In this document: positions 33,049 to 45,838 of the stretch, piece by piece
Position numbering within the stretch: position 1 is the first letter of the stretch
How the letters are laid out: each line of letters begins with the position of its first letter
From: Maniola hyperantus
Taxonomy: Eukaryota; Arthropoda; Insecta; Lepidoptera; Nymphalidae
Direction of reading: 5' to 3'
Length of the DNA stretch: 64,000 bases
Assembly: GCF_902806685.2 (NCBI RefSeq)
Contig: NC_048543.1
Coordinates: 8,094,106 to 8,158,105, forward strand
Made by a program: the position numbers and the translations under genes
The notes under the pieces: generated by a model
Told to the model about the DNA's origin: nothing
The model's input: only the letters and a program-made list of their open reading frames with translations
Database searches by the model: none

Positions 33049-34722
33049 TAAATAAGTAAAAAAATAGATTAGTACCTACTATACCTATAGTATGCGACAG
33101 GTCGAGATGCCAATCGAGTTGAGGACGCCCCGCACACCCGCACAGCCCCCGCGATAATACGGTGCGGGCGAGCCCGGGTGACGTACGGGTGTGTGGGCGT
33201 CGCGTCGTCCCGCTTCATACCCCGATTGCCATCTCAACCTGTCGCGGACTATAGGTACCTTAAGTTAAAGTATAAATTTTAACGATAATTTATTGCAGTA
33301 CTTAAAATACAATTTATTGTACTTTTTGACCTTCAGCTATCGGACTTGTCTAGACACATTCTTTGTTCTCTCTTATAAAAATACAATTAATAATAATATT
33401 TCTTTACTCGTGTGGGTTTAGGTTTTTTTTAATTCCTTGGGAAATTTTTGATTTCCCGAGATAAAAAGTATAGCCTATATCAATTTTAGGATTTAGGTTT
33501 GGTATTTAGGTTTTAAATCCCAATCTTTTTGATTTACCGGGACAAATGTTAGCCTACGTCCGTCCTTGGGATGCAAGCTATCTCCTACCAAATTTAATTC
33601 AAATCGGTCAAACTGATGGGCCGTGAAAAGCGAGCAGACAGACAGATAGACAGACACTCTTTCACATTTATAATAAGTATTAGAAGGTATGGCAGCATGG
33701 ATTTTCGAGCTCTATTGTTAGTGGTTATGTACCCACTCTTGTTGTTTTGTCACTTGTTACACAGTACCTACCTACCACTAATTACTAACATGCCAAACGA
33801 AAGTTGACTAGGTAGACATAATTTTACATAAGCCAGGTGATATCAGCCTGCTTTCGAAAAATAGGAAGTGTGCATTGATATTAGCTTGTTATATCGAATT
33901 ACTGTCATTATAAAATAATACGCTAAGTATTAAATTTCCGAGAAAAAAAATTGTTAAGGTCTTAAGAAATATTCCAAGGCTTCCAAGATGATGAAAACTA
34001 TTCTCTCAATGCAAAAAAACAACTATCATAATTGATGAAATAGGTAGGTGATAGGTATACCAATTGCCAACATAGAGTAGGAGAAAAATAAGAAACAGTT
34101 TCCTTTTGCAGAGTTGCAAGTAAAGACATAAAATAAAGGCGTAAAAATTATCACCACTCTTAGAATAACAATCACACCACTATATCATCTTACAAATGCA
34201 TGACATGCATCTTACAAATCTTATGAACCGACTATCAAAAAGTGTAATTTATTACCTATTTTGAACAAACCATTTGATTTGATTATATCATGCTATGTAA
34301 CGATACTAGAAGATGGCCAAAACTTCATCCGCGTTGGTTCAGGTGTTTTAAAAAATCCCATTGGTCAAATAGCATATTAAATTTTTGCGTACTCTGATCT
34401 ACGGTCGCTCAAATAGAGACGCTGCTGCCTTAACACAAAAGCAGTTGCCTGGTTGAGGCAGCGTTTCTAAAGAAAGGAACTTTAGTTCAAACTCGAAACG
34501 TGCGTTTAGTGTAGACGGACGAGCAAACGTCGCGTAGGTACGTTTGCTCGTTTAGGCTTAGTTATTGTTCTTAGGATATTGTAGTCAAGCGCATGCCAAT
34601 ATCTGGCATACAAATGATACTAAGTAGTACAATACACAAAGATAAAAAAGGCATCACGATAGCTAGTTACCTAGTTCATACCTGCTTCATATCCTCATAC
34701 GCTACATTATAATATCAGTTCC
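33049..34722. repeat. 1.67-kb tandem duplication, unit 2
   Basis: Direct, near-identical copy of 31370-33043, separated from it by only 5 bp (TTGTG). The 63-codon open frames at 31937 and 33616 are the same repeat-derived frame in each unit and are not genes. Confidence 0.9.
33086..33253. mobile_element. MITE family B, in duplication unit 2
   Basis: Identical to the copy at 31407-31574 and carried along by the tandem duplication, so it is not an independent insertion. Confidence 0.8.
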
Positions 34723-35178
34723 CCTATCTAAGGCAAACTCGCACGCAACACCGCGACCGTGTCGTGGGAAGGCGATTGCACAATGTATCAAACGATAAAA
34801 ACAACGAAAACGAAACCTCATCTAAGACATGCAATGATTACAATCTAGCCATCACACAGCATTGCCACGTTCAAATAAAACTGCATCGTGGAAAGTTAGA
34901 AACGTATTTGATATATCATTAGATGCATAATTTAGTACTCAGATTTAATAACACATGAACGTTGTTCAGCATTTAGGTATGGCTTGTAGAAGATCACGCG
35001 TAGGTACATAATATATACACAATACCACAAACATAAACGCAATGTTTGTACCTGTAAGAAATAAGATAAAATGTTTATTACTGGTAGGGAAAAAGTAATC
35101 TCAAATCATATCTCCTCGTGATAGGTAGTATGTATAACTAGAGCTATATTTAAAACATGGTAGGCATCAGACACTTAC
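34723..35178. other. Intron sequence
   Basis: Between the duplication and the donor of the exon at 35179. No separate feature recognised. Confidence 0.4.
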
Positions 35179-35338
35179 CTCGAGCACCAAAAGATCCGAA
35201 CCTCTCTCGATTAACGGCTAACTTATACTTTTTATCAACTTTCTCACTAGGAACTGGCAGCTTGGACGGATATTTTTCTGAACCACTTCTGTAAAGTTTC
35301 TCTTTGGACCCATGTGCCCCCATCTTGAGGATCTTCAT
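35179..35338 (-). CDS. Alternative first exon with possible myristoylation signal
   Basis: Minus strand: 53 codons plus one base, ending at a strong donor (GCTCGAG then GTAAGT) in phase 1, the phase required by the acceptors at 29667 and 29061. Two in-frame ATGs exist. The first (35338) gives MKILKMGAHG. The second (35323) has the better start context (AAG before ATG, G after) and gives MGAHGSKEKLYRSGSEKYPS. That N-terminus fits the N-myristoylation pattern Gly2, Ser6, Lys7. A SKLP word downstream is a variant of the EB1-binding SxIP motif. An AG is present just upstream (after the first AAG codon), but using it would need a phase-0 donor, which no upstream exon in the window provides. I therefore read it as an alternative promoter's first coding exon. 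Confidence 0.55.
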
Positions 35339-35339
35339 T

Positions 35340-38300
35340 AAATTAACATTATATCAGTTTTAAATATTCATATTGTTTTTAGGAACTAAGTTCTATCACT
35401 TCTCGCATCACACAGTTTGCTTCTTGCTTGAGGTCATTCATAATTTTTCTCATCTTTGATTGCAAGCAATGACTCATCACTTAGGTAGGTATATTACACT
35501 TCTTTGCACTCTTAACTAAGACATAATAATTATAAATAAAGTTTTCCCCGTGTGCCATAATTTTAGTTAAATATTATTACGTAAATAACAAATGAAAAAA
35601 TCATTTTAGCTAAAACCATTCCTCCAAATTACAATTCTAAAATAATTATCCTAATAAAAATATGTAGTAGAGTAGATAGAGTAGCAACTTCATTTAAATA
35701 TGGTTTAATATTTTTACATAAACGCAATAATGTAGCTAGTTTTAACTACTTTAAAGTTATGGGAACTAAATTAATAGCTATAACTTGACTCAGTAAGCAC
35801 TAAGTTTTGTTTCTTATTTTATTCATACAAAAGACAACTGACAATATAAATAAAAAAGGTGCTGAGCTGAACATTAACCACACGTGGTAGGCATATAGCT
35901 AAAGTAATATACGTTGATATAATTATTGCAATGCTTTCATCTATTTCTGTAGTCGACTCACGACAGTGTCCAAGTTAGAAAGATCTCTCTTCTTTGCTGA
36001 GATCTATTCACGGACAACAAAATATTATTATAGTAAATGAGAACCCGAAGATCAACGTCCACTGGTCATTTGATGCATTAAGAGCATTGCTAAAGATGAT
36101 CACTTTCTCGGAACTGATGCTTAGTCGTTGTTTGTGCAAGTTAGCTTACTTTACTAGGTTTAAGTAAATACTAATTATTTTAATGGCATACAATTCGGAC
36201 ATAAAATGCAGGTTGTAGTGGAACAGTCAGATACTTTTTAATTTTTGACTTCTTATAAAATGTGGAGCTGGCAACCATAACGGTGTTAAATTCTACAGGA
36301 GAAGCAAAACATTGAAAGAAAGCTGTTGAATCTTCACTGTAATTAGGCCATTTTGGTAAAAATCACTAACTTTGAACTTAAGCTTAGCACAATTTTAGGC
36401 CGTTTTGCTTGGAAATAAGTTCAGATTTGATTTGTGTTAAAAGGGTAATTACATCATTTTGTTCGCCAGCTCCTCAAATATAGACGCTAGACTATTATTA
36501 ATCTCAGTAGCTATAGAAACGATAATTTGATAGGAGTGTAAAATGCTACAGACCTGCAACGGGACGTAGTAAATAACATACACACTACAGTTATACTAGA
36601 TTTGAAACGAGAGCAACCGTCATCGCAATAAGCTGACGAGTCAATTTCCGATCTCCAGCATAGCTGTCGGTCGATCTCGCCAATGGAAAATCTTGTTTGC
36701 TAGCACTATTTCCTAGACACTACCTATACAGTAGATACCTAATATTGATCGAATATCTACTTATTACTTCGATACAATAAACAAACTGTAAAGAGTGTTG
36801 CACCTCGTAATTTTTTCAACTAAATTGGTTATTAATTCCATTGAAAACCTTTTTAAAGATCATTGGTTACATAAATTTTCATTACATGACTCTGTTGTCA
36901 CGCGACCATATTTTTGTACGTGAACCTCATTTTCGCGGTAACTACACCAAATAGATATAACTAATCAAGTTATGGCCTAGGTGTAGTTGTTATTGTTACG
37001 TTATGCCAAAGTGCACACAAAAATGCTACAAGTTCTGAACGATTACCTCTATTAGGATAGTTAAATACTAAACTAAAATGTAACAATTCAAGTTTACGTA
37101 ACGATGTAGGTACTAATATAAATCATTTCGCAGTCATAAAATTTGTTACAATTGTTGTTAGCGTTTTGACACGAAGAAAAACAACAAAGTAAGCTCTAGT
37201 GTAATTAAAACAAATGGTGCCTCGTGAACTAATAAAAGCAGACAAAACGACGCGTCTCTACTACGTTCTGCTTTCCCGTAATAATCTGTATTAGTCACAA
37301 GAAGACATAAGCAAATGTAACCAGTTCTCTCAGATTTGTGGTTATTTCAGGACTATTGCTTTCAGGGTTAAATAACTTAAAGACGTTCCCGTGTCTTTTG
37401 AAACGATATATTAAACTGTGTTCTAGTGTTGCGGTATTTAGTGAGTGGAGATAAATGACAAGTACTTATATGTGTACTTATAGAATGTATAAAGCATCTG
37501 TTGAAAATATTTTTAAGGCTAGGTTAGATAGTTCTTATTCGATTTTCTTTTAATACTCTATGTTAGTTCTAATCTGATTACAGTTAGATTCTATGTACAT
37601 ACCTAATTACAGCTCGCTTTTTAATAATTTCCGAACTAAATAGTAAATTAGTTAAGTAGTAAACTGGCTCCTTTTTAACCTTTTAGGTAAAAGGGCATTG
37701 CCCTTTTTAATCGACTTCATGAAGTATTTTATGTATTTTAATCATGAAAGTTCAAAACATTTATGACCAAATAATTAAACTAACCTATCAAAGTTAATAA
37801 GCTTTGTTCATGTTGACAATTGCAATATAAGAACTCTCGATCTTCAGTTTTCAGAGGCACTAAAAATAATAGAAGTGCCTACAATTAATATTACACATGC
37901 AAGTTTTACTCAATAAGCTACAAAAAAAGACATAGGTGTACTTTTGAATTTTTACTTATACGTGCGTGAAATATGGTGAAAAATATACCTAGCATTTCAA
38001 AATAAGTTATGATTATGACCAATAACTATTTTCCGTAGCATCGCTAAAGAAGCAATTAGATATTATTACCTATTACCTATTACAGTGCTTGTCTAGTTAC
38101 AAAAAAAGAAGAGGAATCCTGAAAGAAACTGAGTATATGCACTTAATTGTTTTCACTGCCTAGGTTATGTTTTTACCTTCTGAAGAAACTTAGGGGAAGC
38201 TTGTTTTTCATAAAAGTCCTTCACCGAAAAACTAAGAAACAATTCTGTGTCATTTCAGTTTTGCAATTTTTACATTTCAATTCTATGCGTAGGCTTCTAC

Positions 38301-38555
38301 CTCATATTATGTATTACCTAAATACCATGCCTTAATACAAGTAGCAATATGTGTGTTTGTAAATATTAAATCATCGCAAGGATGTAGGTATTTTTAAAAA
38401 TAATGACATCAACATTCAACTGTCAACGATCAACACATTCTCGACAAGACAAAATGATTACAAATTACTGGACGGGCGGTAAATAAGGTTTCCGATAAAA
38501 AATCAACCACAGAGAGAAGAAAATCTTCTTTTGGTACCTATTCTACTCCCTCTAC
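35340..38555. other. Gene-free sequence upstream of the alternative first exon
   Basis: Probably holds the promoter and 5' UTR for the exon at 35179-35338 (minus strand), but no TATA box, initiator or CpG island could be assigned. Otherwise intronic AT-rich sequence with fewer recognisable repeats than its surroundings. Confidence 0.35.
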
Positions 38556-38559
38556 AACC

Positions 38560-38670
38560 TCTCGCACTGCCAAGGGTCACTGGTAGAGATCTCTCATAGA
38601 GACAAATGCTTCCCTGTCGACTTTTACTCTCTTTTTCTCTGTATTGTAAATGTTTTAGATACAAATTAAA
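38560..38670 (+). repeat. Retroposon 3' tail fragment
   Basis: CACTGGTAGAGATCTCTCAT followed by AGAGACAAATGCTTCC, CTCTTTTTCTCTGTATTGTA and TAAATGTTTTAG resembles a common lepidopteran LINE/SINE tail (ggtagagatctctcatagagataag). Confidence 0.45.
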
Positions 38671-41470
38671 TTAAAAATTAAATTCGTAACGCCGTCTACA
38701 CACGTGAGTAAAGCCGGGACAGATAGTATTTAGAATAAATTCGTAAACCTGAATGTCCTAAGAAAAGAACCAAACTAATGTAGATAATAAGGATGAGTTT
38801 TTACTAAAATCTAGAAGAGCGTAGAGGAGAAAAGACGTGCAAGAATAGACCAATCAAATTATTGAAAATGATATGATAATATAGGTAATCCACGCCAAGT
38901 CACCTCTTTATATTCTAATTGATCTATTCTTAACCTTCTGTTCTTAGCTACACTTGTCTACGCTTTTTTCAAAACCTAGTATCTACCCATTTTCGCGGAG
39001 GTAAAGTCAAGAATCAAGATATGCAACCAAACAAAAACGTCACCCAAATCATTACAAACGTGTTTAAAGCAACTGTTTGAAATACGTCAGTACTCCGAAT
39101 AAGAAATCACTGATGAAATAAGCAAGGACAACCAGCACTTAACAGTATCACAACAATGTACGATAAATTCCTTTAGCAGACAGTCGCACTAGTATGCGAA
39201 ATCCCCTCCCAAAATGTTTTCAAGTGATAAAATATTGTCAAAATGTTGCATACTGATTGCGTGAATTAATATGCCTAGTAAAGTGTTATTGTTAGTGTGC
39301 ACTGTAAGCTAATAGGTAATGTACCTAAAGTCGTCGGTTAGTATTTGAACCATTCCAAAATTATTATTGTTCTATTGGAAAGGGATTTGGTTTCTCCAAA
39401 TTTTAAGGTTTTCGATGAATATTGTCAGAGATGGAGAACAGAACTCCTTAACGAATATCAGCAAAGTAATCATAATTATAAGAATTTAGGATCCTATTTA
39501 AAATATACCCACGTCAGACTAGTGTTGTGACGATGACGTAGGTATATAGACACTATAACTATTTGTAGTTAGCTCCAAGGACGCTGCAACGAAACAAAAT
39601 AATAATAACCTTGTGGTCATATGACCAGCTAGTATAACATCTTAGGTGTCTCACCTATATAACGTAATAGTAAAAGACTACATAAAATAGCTTGTATGTA
39701 TACTACTGCATCTACTTGGTCTTCCTTCGTTGACGGCCTAAAAAGAAAAAGACAGGGATACCAAAATTTGTATTAGTTATAAATTGTAATATCAACTATG
39801 TTTTGTAAATAGGTAGGCACCTACAATCAAAAATAAATTGATACATCAAACAAAAAGTATGCCTTTTCAACAACCCATCAAAGCATGTTTAGAAAGAACT
39901 TTAGCACTTAAAGTTGTTTTCGGAATAACATCACAAACATCAAGAAGGTAATTTGTATTCACAGTTTCCAATCAGACAAATAATTCAACACACTTAATTA
40001 CTTCTCGGAATCTGATTCCAAGAATAATAATTTACACTAACAAAATTACAATAAAATTGCCGTTAACAATTAAGGTAAATCTTCGCTATAAAAACTTATC
40101 AACAAGAATAGAGTATGTACTTAGAACGAACAAAAAAAGTAGATACCAAACCAGTCGAGCATAGCGAAAAACCTATGCAGCTTGCTATTTATATGATGAT
40201 TCTTGATATTATGATCTTTGTACTCACCCATAAAAAGATGGATGATCAAATATAAGATGGACGTATATTCAGCACTCCGAATCAGACAGTATTGCCAGAG
40301 AATCGAGTAGCGAAATAAGTTCATGTCTGTACTGCATTGATGAATAAAATAGTTATGGATCCTGTCTTCAGTTTTGCTGGTTAATAGGACAGAAAACTCG
40401 CTCAAGCGGATCATATGATCCAATTCATCAAGACAGACGATGGCTTTGCTTTAGTTTGCATAGGCATAACCATCTATATAATATCAAAATATCCTCCGCA
40501 TAGGTATAGAGTTGTTTTACATCCCAGATAGCTTCTAAGTTCTCAGATCTTCTCTTCACTTTTGGTACAGATTATGTGTAGAGGTATTTAGTAGCAGTGG
40601 TTCCCATTCTGCATTCTACATTGTATTGAACTAGGTGAATATTCTATAGGTTGAATATTGAATAGGTTGTGAATATTCTAAATAAAAAATGTCAATGAAT
40701 TAGATAGAAACAATATGTTCGACATATTGTACTAGAATGGACTGGAATTGAATTATTGTCCGACTGTCACAGATTATTATGGTACTGTGCATAAAAGATT
40801 CAAAATCTTCGTACAAGTAATCAAATATCAAACCAAACTCAAGATGTTAAGAAACAATACGCAACTCTATTGATATGTTTCTATTTCCATCATAATGCGA
40901 CTTGCTCACATAAACATGGTAGCTCAAAATGAGGTCGACCATTGCAACAGTTTTGGCGGAATTTCGTAACAACAAAACATCACCGATTTCGTCTTGGCTG
41001 AATTCCAAAATGTAGACTCGATGGGTACATCCTGCGATACTGATAGATGCACCTTTTGCCTAAATAAAGTACCTAATTTTCAGGATTTTATTAATGTTTA
41101 TCCTAATAAATTAAGACGCCATTAACTGTGAAACTTTTACACCTTCGCGTTTTCTTTACCAAAACATCTTAAAAGTAAGGCTGAAATTAGAATAAACAAA
41201 AATAGCACAACCATGTTATGAAACTAAAAATAATACCAGAAGTGTCAACGAAATTCAATTCATCTGTGGGCCACGTGTGGATAGCGTTTACAATTTTTAA
41301 TCAAGATAAGTTTTTCCAGTTCTACAATTAAGTGGTTCTAGCTACTATTCTTTCCAGCAATAATAAGTGATGTATGATTATGTCCAATATCTCCACACGG
41401 CCTTAATTCTTCTATGTCTGAAGCCTCATGTGGGTAGGTAGTTGATTTGTTCGTTTAAAATAAATCTCTA
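38671..41470. other. Intron sequence, no feature recognised
   Basis: AT-rich. The 100-codon minus-strand frame at 40121-40423 has no splice sites or composition arguing for coding. Confidence 0.4.
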
Positions 41471-41474
41471 CAAA

Positions 41475-41665
41475 TAGGTATAGGTACATAAAAAGAAAAG
41501 CTGACTGACTGACTGATCTATTAACGCACCACAACTCAAACTGCTGGGTGGATCGGGCATTTGCATGCGGATAGCTATTATTACGTAGACATCTGCTACG
41601 AAAGGATTTTTGAAATTTGTGTAGTCCACCGCGTTCGAAGTCGTAGACATAAGCTAGTTTGTTAG
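41475..41665 (-). repeat. Type A repeat, antisense, internally deleted
   Basis: AAAAGAAAAGCTGACTGACT, GATCTATTAACGCACC, GCATTTGCATGCGGATAGC and GTCCACCGCGTTCGAAGTCG in the order of the antisense type A repeat. It is shorter than the copy at 27062. Confidence 0.7.
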
Positions 41666-41829
41666 GTAGGTATAAAGTTGACATAATATCTACACTGCCA
41701 ACCAGACGAGGAGTAATGCTATATTTATTGGTATACACTGAATATTTATTGATACAAACGCCCTATCCTGTCGAATCAACACGAGGTCGCGCAGATTAAC
41801 ATCCGCTGACCGTATCATTATGTGGAGAT

Positions 41830-42025
41830 CCGGAGTAACGATTTACACCCTATTCTGATCTATAGCATAGTCTTCTTCTTCTACTCGCTTCCGTCATCCG
41901 TCAACGCATTATCCACCCCTTTTACACGTACACCCATATTATCCTCTTTCACACAATCCATCAATCTTTTCTTTGGTCTTCCTTTCCTCTTTGTTCTTTC
42001 CACATGCATAGAGCTACATCTAATA
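41830..42025 (-). mobile_element. Possible LINE C-terminal scrap, antisense (weak)
   Basis: The plus strand carries TCCATCAATCTTTTCTTTGG then TCTTCC. Its reverse complement reads like the GRPKKRW-type motif near the end of LINE reverse transcriptases. The match is short and interrupted. Confidence 0.3.
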
Positions 42026-42029
42026 ATTA

Positions 42030-43445
42030 TGATCATAGCCACATTTTTATAGAATTTAAGAAAAGTAGATTACTTAGGGTTTCCTTTAGAGTTCAGATAT
42101 TGTTCAAGATTATTCAAAAAGTCTTGTGCTTGAATAAAATTGAATTTAAAACAACGTTTTTGGTTTTTACAATTTAACAAAATTTTGTAATGATCGTCAA
42201 CGTAGATATACCTACCTACGTATATGTACATAGATATTCATGATAGTCGAGCAGCTAGCACTCACTACAAGGAAGAAAATTATCATGCAACATTGCGCGA
42301 CAAAATAACCTTTCCAGGAAAAATTTGTATGCAAATCAATTCAAAATAACACGAACTAAGATTTCACTAACACATATGTATTGAAAGGATTATGTATGCT
42401 TTTCTAAGGACTCCTAATGTCATCACCACACGAGATAAAGGTACCCTGCCAAACTTTACACGGTTATCAAGCTAAACGATCGAAAGTAAAATAATCATTG
42501 AAGTCACGTAACTTCAAATTACAAAGTCGGACCGCGTTACCATTAGTTACGCGAGCGTACTGCGTCCGCGCATAAACAGTCGACAACAAGTATATAACTA
42601 GTAAGCATCTAATTACTGCCACTGTTGCTAAGAAGACCCGGCAAATACAAGCAATATAAAGAATTCGGTAAATAAAACCAATTTTCTGAAGTACATATAA
42701 ATATTCATAATCATAGTAGCACAGAATATCCACACAGTAGTTCTACACAGTTCTACAGAATATCTTCACAGTTGTACAGTAGAAATCACTACTTATCATA
42801 GATCACCTACAATTTAAGACAGTAATATAAACAGTTACTAATAATATTATGTGTCTGACATTTGAATTTGTAACCATAAAATGACGAAAAAATACCTTCA
42901 ACAACGAGCTTCGGAGCTGTTATGAATAAGTAACTTTACTTCTCTAAGAGTAGAGCAGGCAATGGTCAAAGCTTATAATTTGCGAGAAATGTGAACCGAT
43001 TTTTTAGAATTTAGAAATAGAATCAAACTACGTAAGTTGATACAAGAGCAGGTTACCCAGTTCTTGTCATTGCGACAGTTTACCTTTGGACAGTAAAAGT
43101 AGAACTGATACGGTTGCAAGCTACATCGGTTCGTTCACCGCTTATCTACGGCTTTTTCAATAGTATGGAACCTCGTGACGGAACCTGTTCTATAGCCACC
43201 ACCTGTATTCTAGATAGAAACCGGTTTCTTGCGGTCACCAAACCACAAAAAGGACGTCATACTTTCGTCTGAACGCAAAATCATCCTGCTTATAATAGTT
43301 TTGTTTCAGAAACCGGATCTACTCGCTGCAAACATAATAGATAGGTACCTACCTACCTACTATTCACAACCAACTCCTTGATTCAGAACACATAGAAAAT
43401 AGAAATCCCTATAAATTATAAATTACCATGGGGTTATTCAAGGGG
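42030..43445. other. Intron sequence, no feature recognised
   Basis: No exon with matching phase, RNA gene or clear transposon was found here. Confidence 0.4.
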
Positions 43446-43449
43446 CAGA

Positions 43450-43560
43450 TCAACAGATTCCTGAAGGGCCGGCAATGCATTGGCGGTTCCTCTGGTGCTG
43501 CAAATGTTCACGTAATCACTTAACATCAGGTTTGCTCGCTATATTTTAATTTTTTAAAAA
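43450..43560 (-). repeat. Interspersed repeat, reverse of the one at 13566
   Basis: GCATTGGCGGTTCCTCTGGT then GCTGCAAATGTTCACG, ATCACTTAACATCAGG and TTTGCTCGCTATATTTT is the reverse complement of the gcgagcaagcgag ... catctgatgttaagtgat repeat. Confidence 0.5.
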
Positions 43561-43789
43561 TGGAATTTTAAGATAATGGCGTTGAAAGTGTGAGATTTAA
43601 TAACTGTCTTACTATAATATCTAACTATCGACATATTATGTTAACGAAACACAAACATGTATGTCTGACATTCAAATTGCCTATTGTAAGTGCTATTGCG
43701 CATTGAAAACACACAACTTAACCTTCATAGCTGACAAAACAAAACAGGTATCGCAGATGTAGACAGTAATGTAAGTTAATTTGTACTAG

Positions 43790-43905
43790 ATTATGCCCGC
43801 GACTTCGTTTGCTTGGATTTAGCTTTTTGAAAATCCCGTGGGAACTCTTTGATTTTCCAGGATAAAAATTTGCCTATATCAATAACCGGGATGCAAGCGT
43901 AAGAT
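43790..43905 (+). repeat. Type B repeat ('cgcgacttcg ... ttttccaggataaaa')
   Basis: CTAGATTATGCCCGCGACTT, CTTGGATTTAGCTTTTTG, GTGGGAACTCTTTGATTTTC and GGGATGCAAGCG follow the block order of the copies at 55755 (antisense) and 61665. It lies just upstream of the LINE. Confidence 0.65.
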
Positions 43906-43987
43906 TGGGGATTCTGCTCCGACAACATACCCATAATAATAAAAAGATTAGAATGTACTCTTCGTATGGAAGTTGGTTTGCTATTAA

Positions 43988-45706
43988 AAATTCAATCTTA
44001 ACTTATGCCTAAAACTTCAAAAGAGAAAAGTTAATACTACTTACTCAGATGAAACTTCAGCTTGTAACGGATTCAGTCAATATTTTGAGAGTGTCTTTGT
44101 AAAACCGGCTAGCTCGTACGATGTAACAAGTTCTATAATTATGAACCACAGTGAAACCATTTGTAAAATTACTGTAAGTGAAGATGATGTTTGTAAACTG
44201 CTGAAAACTTTAAAAACTAATAAGGGAGCGGGTAGTGATGGCATTCCACCTGTTTTTCTAAATAAGTGTGCTATCAAGTTAGCTATACCGCTCTCCATAA
44301 TTTTTAACCTGTCCATTAATGTCTTCAGCAGTTTCCCTGACAAATGGAAAGAAGCACATATAGTACCCATACACATAAGCGGATCAAAAACCCAAATAGA
44401 AAATTATCGACCTATATCAATCCTGAACGTGATGAGTAAGTTATTTGAAAAAGTGGTCTACAGACATATACGCCCCATTATAACTAGATCTATTCCATAT
44501 GAACAGCACGGTTTCATGAAGAATCGTTCTACCGTTACAAATTTGGCTGTTTTCACGGATTACGTACTACAGAGCATGGACGACAGATGTCAAGTGGATG
44601 TGGTCTACACGGACTTCGAAAAAGCATTCGACCGTGTAGATCATGTTATCCTACTTCAAAAACTAAGTGTACTTGGCATAAATGGGAGCTTGCTCCGGTG
44701 GTTCACTTCATACATTAAAAACCATATGCAAGCAGTTGTCTTGGGTAGTGCTAGAAGTGACTTCGTGACTATACCCTCAGGAGTACCTCAAGGGTCCATT
44801 CTAGGCCCCCTTTTATATAACGCCTATATATTTGACATTGGAAGCTGCTTCCACCATGCGCAATACTTAATGTTTGCGGATGACAAAAAAGTTTTCGCCA
44901 AAATACGTTCCATTGAAGATTGTTATAAATTACAAAAAGACCTCAATGCCTTGACAGAATACTACGCAAGGAACAGGATCTCAGTTAATGTTAAAAAGTG
45001 CCACCATATAACTTTGACTCGTAAAATAAATATAATTGAATTTGACTACATAATCAATGGCACAAACTTACCCAGAGTGACTACCGTTAGAGATCTGGGT
45101 ATCCAACTTGATACTAAACTTTCAATGGATGTCCATATTGATAAGGTAGTAAATAGAGCTTACAAACAATTGGGTTTCATCAAACGGGTAACCCGTTCTT
45201 TTAGTAATGTGGAATGCATAAAAACACTTTACTTCGCGTATGTCCGGAGTATTCTAGAATATGCGTGTAATATCTGGTCGCCTCAATACATAATATATGC
45301 CCATAGGCTTGAAACCATACAGAGGCAGTTTCTTAAATACTTAGCTTTTAAAGACTTTAAAAAATTTAATAGTTATGAGGAAGCGTGTACTCACTACGGT
45401 ATCGGCTCACTGGAACATAGAAGGGAACAATGTGATATGTTGTTACTGCAAGCAATTTTAACCGGCTCAATCGATTGTCCTAGCTTACTCTCAGCCTTTT
45501 CATTTAATGCTCAACCTTCAAGAACGCGTCACACGCGCCTTCTAAATGTTCCCAAATCTAACTCAAATTATGCGCGAAATTCTATAATTCCACGCTTGGT
45601 ACGTACTTATAACAATCAGTTCGCTGAGTTTGACTTATTTTACCTATCAAACAATAAATTTAAAAAGGAATTAAGAAACTATCATCGTAAAACAAAAAAA
45701 AAGTAG
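43988..45706 (+). CDS. LINE reverse transcriptase, uninterrupted 573-codon frame
   Basis: An RNA-directed DNA polymerase of non-LTR type that copies element RNA at the nicked target. The frame is open from 43988. The first ATG is 44141, giving 521 residues, but the true start lies upstream in missing sequence. In ATG-based numbering: GAGSDGIPP (30-37), ENYRPISIL (87-95), the catalytic TDFEKAFD (157-164), SGVPQGSILGPLLY (213-226), and FADD (245-248) supplying the paired catalytic Asp. The C-terminal third has the LEYACNIWSP and RLETIQRQFLKYL motifs of this clade. No stop or frameshift interrupts the domain, so the copy is relatively young. Without endonuclease it cannot be autonomous. Confidence 0.85.
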   Translation, partial: KFNLNLCLKLQKRKVNTTYSDETSACNGFSQYFESVFVKPASSYDVTSSIIMNHSETICKITVSEDDVCKLLKTLKTNKGAGSDGIPPVFLNKCAIKLAIPLSIIFNLSINVFSSFPDKWKEAHIVPIHISGSKTQIENYRPISILNVMSKLFEKVVYRHIRPIITRSIPYEQHGFMKNRSTVTNLAVFTDYVLQSMDDRCQVDVVYTDFEKAFDRVDHVILLQKLSVLGINGSLLRWFTSYIKNHMQAVVLGSARSDFVTIPSGVPQGSILGPLLYNAYIFDIGSCFHHAQYLMFADDKKVFAKIRSIEDCYKLQKDLNALTEYYARNRISVNVKKCHHITLTRKINIIEFDYIINGTNLPRVTTVRDLGIQLDTKLSMDVHIDKVVNRAYKQLGFIKRVTRSFSNVECIKTLYFAYVRSILEYACNIWSPQYIIYAHRLETIQRQFLKYLAFKDFKKFNSYEEACTHYGIGSLEHRREQCDMLLLQAILTGSIDCPSLLSAFSFNAQPSRTRHTRLLNVPKSNSNYARNSIIPRLVRTYNNQFAEFDLFYLSNNKFKKELRNYHRKTKKK

Positions 45707-45737
45707 CTAACATCTAAATATGCATGCAATCATACAC

Positions 45738-45838
45738 TCCCATTTACACACACACACACATGCACACACGCTCACACATACTCATAAGCACACACTCACA
45801 CACGCATACACACTCACATACAATCATACACACACTGT
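45738..45838 (+). repeat. CA-rich microsatellite in the LINE 3' UTR
   Basis: An interrupted (CA)n and CACACT/CATACA tract of about 100 bp starting just after the reverse transcriptase stop codon. Confidence 0.8.

Noticed and set aside
31937..33807. Identical 63-codon frames at 31937 and 33616 as a duplicated gene
   Set aside because: They start in the tail of a dispersed type B repeat and are copied by the 1.67-kb tandem duplication; no coding signal.
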